Shown here: piece by piece, positions 43,876 through 48,156 of the stretch | Position numbering within the stretch: the first letter of the stretch is position 1 | Layout: every line of letters starts with the position of its first letter | From: Roseburia sp. | GTDB lineage: Bacteria; Bacillota; Clostridia; Lachnospirales; Lachnospiraceae | Length of the DNA: 48,156 nucleotides | Direction: 5' to 3' | NCBI GenBank assembly: GCA_023667765.1 | Contig: JAMOZS010000015.1 | Location: forward strand, 1 to 48,156 | Made by a program: the position numbers and the translations under genes | The notes under the pieces: generated by a model | Databases searched by the model: none | What the model was told of the DNA's origin: nothing | Seen by the model: only the letters and a program-made list of their open reading frames with translations

Positions 43876-44130
43876 ATGTCGAGAAAATATTTACCCTTAA
43901 TTTTAATGCTGGTGGCAGGGGCAGTCACATGTATTATTACATTCATACAGAATTATTCAATCATAAATAAACTGATTGCGCTGCTGATTGTTCTGGTAGT
44001 TTTTTTCTTCTTGGGAAGCGTTCTGAAGAGTGCGCTGGATTATTTTGAACGTCAAAACAGCGTGGAGAGCAGTAAAGAAGGCGAAGTCATTGAAAAGCAG
44101 GTGCAGGACGAAGAAATACAGCAGCCATAA
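43876..44130 (+). CDS. Small two-helix membrane protein of unknown function
   Basis: An 84-residue protein I do not recognise. Two membrane segments (YLPLILMLVAGAVTCIITFI and LIALLIVLVVFFFLGSVLKS) are joined by a short loop. The C-terminal ~30 residues are charged (RQNSVESSKEGEVIEKQVQD). The start at 43876 follows CAGGTGG, and a GTG at 43867 is part of that site. It is set tightly between cheD (12 bp after) and sigD. In B. subtilis cheD and sigD are adjacent with nothing between. Its place suggests a motility-related role, but there is no direct evidence. Confidence 0.75.
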   Translation: MSRKYLPLILMLVAGAVTCIITFIQNYSIINKLIALLIVLVVFFFLGSVLKSALDYFERQNSVESSKEGEVIEKQVQDEEIQQP

Positions 44131-44174
44131 GGACTTCATAAGAGCAGAAAACGGAGAGTATAGCAGGTGTGCCT

Positions 44175-44948
44175 ATGGATGAGACAGCCAGAAAAAAATT
44201 ATTAGAAGAATATGCCAAGACCAGGTCGGAGGAAGTCAGAGAGAAACTGATTCTGGAATATGCGCCTTTGGTTAAGCTGGTAGCGGGCAGACTCAGCATG
44301 TATCTGGGATATAATGTAGAGTATGAGGATTTAGTAAGCTACGGTATTTTCGGACTGATTGATGCTATTGATAAATTCGATTATCTCAAGGAGATTAAGT
44401 TTGAGACTTATGCCAGTCTGCGTATCCGTGGCTCCATTCTGGATCAAATCAGAAAGATGGATTGGATTCCCAGAACGATTCGGCAGAAGCAGAAGAAAAT
44501 CGACGCCGTTATCAGAGAGGTTGAGCAGGAGACCGGCCGCAGCGCTACGGACGAGGAAATCGCAAAGGGATTGGGAATATCGGAGGACGAATATACGGAT
44601 TGGCAGTCCCAGATGAAGATTACCGGTCTGGTATCCTTAAACGAGTATATGGAGCAGGGAAGCGATGTCTCCCAGGATTATGGCAGACATACGGCGGCCA
44701 GCTTTGAGACGCCTGAAGAAAATATTGAGAAAAAGGAATTGACCAGGGTATTGGGAGAAGCCCTTGCATTGTTGACAGAAAAAGAACAGAAGGTGATTAC
44801 GCTTTATTATTATGAAGAGCTGACTTTGAAGGAAATCAGTCATATATTGGAGGTCTCGGAGTCCAGAATATCCCAGCTTCATACCAGAGCGTTACAGAAA
44901 ATGAAATCAAAGATGGGAAACTACATGGGAGTGTTTGCTGACAGCTAA
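44175..44948 (+). CDS. sigD: Motility RNA polymerase sigma factor SigD (sigma-28, FliA)
   Basis: A 257-residue sigma-70 family factor that transcribes late flagellar and chemotaxis genes. Region 2 has YEDLVSYGIFGLIDAIDKFD and FETYASLRIRGSILDQIRKM with DWIPRTIRQKQKKI. Region 4 has LTEKEQKVITLYYYEELTLK, EISHILEVSESRISQLHTRA and the final LQKMKSK. The start at 44175 follows AGCAGGTG (44162-44169). A GTG at 44169 is within that site. The anti-sigma factor FlgM is not in the window. Confidence 0.97.
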   Translation: MDETARKKLLEEYAKTRSEEVREKLILEYAPLVKLVAGRLSMYLGYNVEYEDLVSYGIFGLIDAIDKFDYLKEIKFETYASLRIRGSILDQIRKMDWIPRTIRQKQKKIDAVIREVEQETGRSATDEEIAKGLGISEDEYTDWQSQMKITGLVSLNEYMEQGSDVSQDYGRHTAASFETPEENIEKKELTRVLGEALALLTEKEQKVITLYYYEELTLKEISHILEVSESRISQLHTRALQKMKSKMGNYMGVFADS

Positions 44949-44998
44949 TGGGCGGTTCTGTGAGTGTGTCGGCGCTTATAGACCGGAAAGGAGGCAGT

Positions 44999-46594
44999 AT
45001 GAAAAATGGATTTTTTCAGCTTGTTAAGGTAGTGAGAGGTTTTGGTGTGAAACTTGTGCCTCCTGAGGACGGGGGAGAGCAGATTAGAATGGCTGAGCTT
45101 ATAAATTATCTGGCTTCTTTGGAAGAGCGGTATGATTTGGATGCTCTGAAACAGGCTGTTTTGTCAGGGAAGGAGACTGTGTTTACCCTGGCGGCGCTGG
45201 GAGATTGTCCGGTTCGCAACGAGGAATATGTCGTGGAGATAGCTCCCGATAATATGCAGGCTTCGGTGAGGTTTTTTCCGCCGTCGGAAACGGGGAATCG
45301 TATAACGATGGATGAATTTATCCAGGATTTAAGGAATAAGAAGGTGGTTTGGGGGACGCAGATGGCGGTGCTGCAGGAGCACTTTATGAGTGAGGATGAC
45401 TACTGCCGGGATTTGATTGTGGCAAAGGGGAAAGAACCCAGGCACGGTACGGATGCGAGGATAGAATATTTTTTTAATACGGATGTGCGTATTCAGCCTA
45501 CAATGCGGGAAGATGGCAGCGTAGACTATTTTCATTTAAATGTAATTAATCATTGCAGGCGCGGCGATATGCTGGCAAGAGTGATACCGGAGGACGAAGG
45601 AGAGCCCGGCATCAATGTAATGGGTGTCAGAATCAAGCCCAGGAATGTTCACAAGGCGAATCTGAAGTATGGCAATAATATTGAGGCTTCGGAGGACGGC
45701 ATGTCCATTGCCTCCATGGTAGACGGTCATGTGATGCTGGTAGAAGATAAGGTATTCGTCTCTGACGTCTATGAGGTGGAGAATGTAGACCTTTCGACCG
45801 GAAATATTGATTTTGAGGGAAGTGTGGAAATCAAAGGGAATGTTGCCAGCAATATGAGTATTAACGCAAGAGGTAATGTGATTGTAAACGGTGTGGTGGA
45901 GGGCGCTTATATTGAGGCAGGCGGCAATATTATTATTGCCAGAGGCATGAACGGTATGACCAAGGGTGTGCTTAAGGCAGGCGGTAATATTGTGGCGAAG
46001 TTTCTGGAAAATGCAGAGGTTGAGGCAGGCGGCTATATCAATACAGAATCTATCCTGCATAGTAAAGTGTCGGCCGGTACGGAGATTACCGTGGAGGGAA
46101 GGAGAGGCTTTATCACCGGAGGTCATGTGCAGGCCGGGGAGAAGATAACGGTAAAGACTCTTGGGGCCGCCATGGGAGCGGCTACCGTGGTAGAGGTGGG
46201 CGCAGACCCCAGAGTGAAGGCGGAATACATGCAGCTGCAGAAGGATGTGAGCGAGCTGGTAAAAGAGATAAAGAATATTCAGCCGATTATTGTAAATTTT
46301 CAACAGAAAAAAGGAAAGGGCGCCCATTTTAACGAAGAGCAGATAAAGTATCTAAAAAGCAATATTGAGCTTTTCGAAACCAAAAAAGCGGAACTGGATA
46401 AAAAGACCAATACGATGAAGAGAATGCAGAATTTGCTTTCCACACAGAATAAGGCAGAGGTAATTGTGAGAGGCGTAGTGTGCGCCGGTACGAATGTTAT
46501 CATTGGAGATGTATCTATGGTGGTGCAGAGCAGCTATGAATACTGTAGATTTCAGAGGCGTGACGGGGAAGTCAAAATAGCGCCGCTTTTATAG
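44999..46594 (+). CDS. FapA family polymerising beta-helix protein (DUF342)
   Basis: A 531-residue cytoplasmic protein. An N-terminal domain (~1-170) is followed by a right-handed beta-helix in the middle (~240-420) with short repeats such as VEIKGNVASNMSINARGNVI, VEGAYIEAGGNIIIARGMNG and TKGVLKAGGNIVAKFLENAE. A helical stretch (~430-490, SELVKEIKNIQP...) closes it, followed by a last beta segment. The pattern matches FapA/DUF342. Its exact function is not known, although family members occur in many motility operons. The start at 44999 has AAAGGAGG upstream. An earlier ATG at 44948 overlaps the sigD stop and has no ribosome binding site. Confidence 0.85.
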   Translation: MKNGFFQLVKVVRGFGVKLVPPEDGGEQIRMAELINYLASLEERYDLDALKQAVLSGKETVFTLAALGDCPVRNEEYVVEIAPDNMQASVRFFPPSETGNRITMDEFIQDLRNKKVVWGTQMAVLQEHFMSEDDYCRDLIVAKGKEPRHGTDARIEYFFNTDVRIQPTMREDGSVDYFHLNVINHCRRGDMLARVIPEDEGEPGINVMGVRIKPRNVHKANLKYGNNIEASEDGMSIASMVDGHVMLVEDKVFVSDVYEVENVDLSTGNIDFEGSVEIKGNVASNMSINARGNVIVNGVVEGAYIEAGGNIIIARGMNGMTKGVLKAGGNIVAKFLENAEVEAGGYINTESILHSKVSAGTEITVEGRRGFITGGHVQAGEKITVKTLGAAMGAATVVEVGADPRVKAEYMQLQKDVSELVKEIKNIQPIIVNFQQKKGKGAHFNEEQIKYLKSNIELFETKKAELDKKTNTMKRMQNLLSTQNKAEVIVRGVVCAGTNVIIGDVSMVVQSSYEYCRFQRRDGEVKIAPLL

Positions 46595-46636
46595 GGAAAC
46601 GCTGATAAAAGCGTATCGTAAAAGGAGGATGAGGGT

Positions 46637-46945
46637 ATGGCATTTGGAGCCATTGAGCTTACCACGGTTTCACGGGTACAGGATATTTCCACCATCAAAC
46701 AAAATGAGGATAATAAGGGCGCTGTGATTCAAACTGTAATAGGAGAACAGGCCCAGAAGGATACCAAACAGCGTATGCGGGAGGTGAATCAGGCTGACAA
46801 TTCAGAATTTTATGACCGTCGGTTTGACGCCAGAGATAAGGGGGATAATGAGTACCGGGGAGATGGAGGCAGTAAGAGAAAAGAAAAGAAGAAGCATGAG
46901 CAGGTGGTCGTAAACGGCCGTCAGGGCTTTGATATGAAGATATAA
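46637..46945 (+). CDS. Small acidic/basic hypothetical protein of the motility operon
   Basis: A 102-residue soluble protein that I do not recognise. It begins MAFGAIELTTVSRVQDISTI. A Gln/Lys-rich middle follows (EQAQKDTKQRMREVNQADNS), and then a highly charged stretch rich in Asp, Arg, Gly and Lys (RRFDARDKGDNEYRGDGGSK, KRKEKKK). It ends VVVNGRQGFDMKI. No signal peptide or membrane segment. An excellent AAAAGGAGGATG site precedes the ATG, so it is likely real. It lies between the FapA-like and SwrB-like genes, and probably acts in the same process, but this is inference. Confidence 0.75.
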   Translation: MAFGAIELTTVSRVQDISTIKQNEDNKGAVIQTVIGEQAQKDTKQRMREVNQADNSEFYDRRFDARDKGDNEYRGDGGSKRKEKKKHEQVVVNGRQGFDMKI

Positions 46946-46963
46946 GAGAATGACTGTGCATCG

Positions 46964-47011
46964 CTTGTGCGACAAGGGCTTTGTGTGTAAAGAGCAGCGC
47001 AGGAATGAGGA
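46964..47011 (+). promoter_or_regulatory. Leader of the swrB-like gene with competing hairpins
   Basis: CTTGT (46964-46968) can pair with ACAAG (46972-46976), or ACAA (46972-46975) with TTGT (46981-46984), so the two stems exclude each other. AGCAGCGCAGGAATGAGGA (46993-47011) follows, 18 of 19 bases identical to the fliE leader (13807-13825). The GAGGA serves as the ribosome binding site. See the fliE leader for the same order of elements. Confidence 0.6.
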
Positions 47012-47016
47012 GAACA

Positions 47017-47715
47017 ATGAGTCCAATGGAGATTATATTACTGATTGCCGGTGCAACGCTTTTTATTATCAGTTTTTTGATACCGGCAAGAAAGGAAAAA
47101 GTCAACGGTGAAATCAGCTCTTTAGCGCAGGAGGAAATAAAAAAGCTTGTTTCTCGGGAGATGGACGGCATCAGAGGACAGGTGGATGATGTGGTGGAGG
47201 AAGCCGTGGGTTATGCCATGGAAAAGACGGAGCGTTCTCTGGAGCGGCTTTCCAATGAGAAGATTATGGCGGTGAATGAGTATTCAGACACCGTATTAAA
47301 GGAGATTCATAAGAATCATGAGGAGGTCATGTTCCTCTATGACATGTTGAACAGTAAACATGCGAATCTGAAGAACACGGTAACGCAGGTTAATAAAACC
47401 GTAAAGGAGGTAGCCGAGACCACGAAGGAGGCTGAGGATTTGGTAAATAATTTCCAGATACTGTCGCCTCAGCCGAAGGAGCCGCTTCGCCGGGAGACTT
47501 CTTCTGCGGTCAAATCCCGGACGCCGAAGGAGGAGTCCGCCGCCAAGGCCGAACCGGATATTGGCTTTATGGGAGATACGGAAGGGCGGAACAACAATGA
47601 AAAGATTCTGGAGCTCTACAGAAAAGGAAAATCAAAGGTCGCTATTGCAAAGGAGCTTGGCCTGGGAGTAGGCGAAGTGAAGCTGGTCATTGATTTGTAC
47701 AAGAATTTTTCGTAA
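47017..47715 (+). CDS. SwrB/YlxL-like membrane-anchored protein with C-terminal HTH-like segment
   Basis: A 232-residue protein. One N-terminal membrane helix (EIILLIAGATLFIISFLI, ~4-22) is followed by a long charged coiled-coil region (~35-150, SLERLSNEKIMAVNEYSDTV onward) and a Pro/Lys-rich linker. The C-terminal helix-turn-helix-like unit reads ILELYRKGKSKVAIAKELGL with GVGEVKLVIDLYKN. SwrB in B. subtilis, the last gene of fla/che after sigD, has the same layout and promotes basal body maturation. Homology is proposed from layout and position and is not proven. The ATG at 47017 is picked for GAGGA 5 nt upstream. Confidence 0.75.
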   Translation: MSPMEIILLIAGATLFIISFLIPARKEKVNGEISSLAQEEIKKLVSREMDGIRGQVDDVVEEAVGYAMEKTERSLERLSNEKIMAVNEYSDTVLKEIHKNHEEVMFLYDMLNSKHANLKNTVTQVNKTVKEVAETTKEAEDLVNNFQILSPQPKEPLRRETSSAVKSRTPKEESAAKAEPDIGFMGDTEGRNNNEKILELYRKGKSKVAIAKELGLGVGEVKLVIDLYKNFS

Positions 47716-47745
47716 CTGCTCAGCGGCTGAACGGTTACAATTTTT
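47714..47745 (+). terminator. Intrinsic terminator at the end of the fla/che operon
   Basis: A 10-bp stem (47714-47723 with 47727-47736; one mismatch, one G-U) closes the loop CGG. It is followed by ACAA and five T (47741-47745). It starts in the stop codon of the swrB-like gene. The only terminator-like structure seen after the flgB promoter. Confidence 0.6.
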
Positions 47746-47750
47746 CATAT

Positions 47751-47801
47751 CATAGGAAACACTGTGTTACTGTGAAGGGCTAAAGTATATGAATTTCCTA
47801 T
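47751..47801. repeat. Short dispersed repeat, copy 2, with inverted repeat
   Basis: 47751-47778 matches 9159-9185 at 25 of 28 aligned positions. In this copy ATAGGAAA (47752-47759) can pair with TTTCCTAT (47794-47801), giving a long stem-loop. A TATAAT overlaps its right edge (47799-47804), but no matching -35 box is seen. The rest of the gap to 47900 also has a small CGCAC/GTGCG palindrome. Confidence 0.5.
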
Positions 47802-47900
47802 AATATAAAAATAGGACGCGCACTCGTGCGAAGGGAAATATTGAGGAAGGCAGCTCCCATAGGTTTATAGGAAATGAGTGAATAGAAGAGAATAGAAGAA

Positions 47901-48156
47901 ATGAAACTGAAATATTATTTGCGGACGCTGGGGCTTGCGATGATGGTGACCACGCTTTTGATGGCGGCGGCTTCGCCCAAAGAGAAGGAGCCTATGAGCG
48001 ATAAAGAAATTAAAGAGAGGGCGGAGGAGCTCGGAATGGTAGACCCGAGTTCCCTTGTCCTTTCCGACTTGCTGCCAAAGGAGCCGGAGGAGAGCGGGGA
48101 AAATGTATCCGGAGAGCCGGACACGAAGCTATCGGATACGGAACCGTCGGATGTGG
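47901..48156 (+). CDS. Small exported or membrane-anchored acidic protein, partial (3' end outside window)
   Basis: The reading frame stays open to the end of the window (85 codons seen). It begins MKLKYYLRTLGLAMMVTTLL, a Lys-rich start followed by a hydrophobic segment, either a signal peptide or a membrane anchor. SDKEIKERAEELGMVD comes next, and then a Pro/Glu/Ser/Asp-rich acidic tail. Short proteins with this start and a DxEIxxRAxELGM motif are often annotated in Lachnospiraceae as MltG-like, though too small to be the full transglycosylase. That link is from memory and tentative. Only a weak AGAAG precedes the ATG. Confidence 0.55.
   Translation, partial: MKLKYYLRTLGLAMMVTTLLMAAASPKEKEPMSDKEIKERAEELGMVDPSSLVLSDLLPKEPEESGENVSGEPDTKLSDTEPSDV

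Noticed and set aside
47799..47804. Promoter for the last gene from TATAAT
   Set aside because: No acceptable -35 box lies 16-18 bp upstream, and the hexamer is part of the inverted repeat edge.
1..48156. Mobile elements, prophage, toxin-antitoxin or defence genes
   Set aside because: No transposase, integrase, phage structural gene, or defence protein pattern was seen in any frame; almost all coding space is explained by housekeeping and motility genes.

Overview
The window is a piece of a low-to-mid GC Firmicute chromosome, most likely a motile member of the Lachnospiraceae or a close relative. The basis is a Gram-positive PolC, CodY and DprA, an uninterrupted fla/che operon with FliY and CheC/CheD, the clostridial placement of motAB inside that operon, and strong AGGAGG-type ribosome binding sites. 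The family assignment is inference from gene content and order. Every gene in the window lies on the + strand.

Left part (1-12,600), housekeeping and DNA processing: a YifB/ComM-type Mg-chelatase-like ATPase, a 13-bp tandem repeat, dprA, a structured dispersed repeat, ispG (isoprenoid synthesis) abutting polC (replicative polymerase), a tRNA-Glu(CTC) with its own promoter and a strong terminator, topA with a hairpin-rich leader, then codY with its own promoter and an intrinsic terminator. The skeleton dprA - topA - codY - flgB matches that of Bacillus subtilis, but trmFO, xerC and hslVU are missing from between topA and codY.

Main part (12,628-47,746), a ~35 kb fla/che operon: flgB flgC fliE fliF fliG fliH fliI fliJ ylxF fliK flgD, a small flagellar-operon gene, flgE swrD/flbD motA motB fliL fliM fliY cheY fliO fliP fliQ fliR flhB flhA flhF flhG, a PilZ-domain (YcgR-like) gene, cheB cheA cheW cheC cheD, a small membrane protein, sigD, a FapA-like gene, a small unknown gene and a SwrB-like gene. 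A sigma-A-type promoter lies in front of flgB and an intrinsic terminator follows the last gene. Together these encode the rod and basal body, export apparatus, hook, stator, switch complex, placement GTPase/ATPase, chemotaxis core and the motility sigma factor. Flagellin, cap, FliS and FlgM are not in the window. A partial gene for a small exported acidic protein runs off the right end.

Most coding content is conventional. The unusual material is mainly between genes. It includes two copies of a ~95-bp structured repeat whose hairpin stems differ in a compensatory way, and near-identical leaders with competing hairpins before fliE and the swrB-like gene, with a related leader at fliQ. There is also a possible internal sigma-D promoter and hairpin before fliK, and the 13-bp tandem array before dprA. 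Within proteins, the standouts are a methionine-rich repeat linker in FliY and a long charged C-terminal part of FlgD. I found no CRISPR array, transposase, prophage or defence system.
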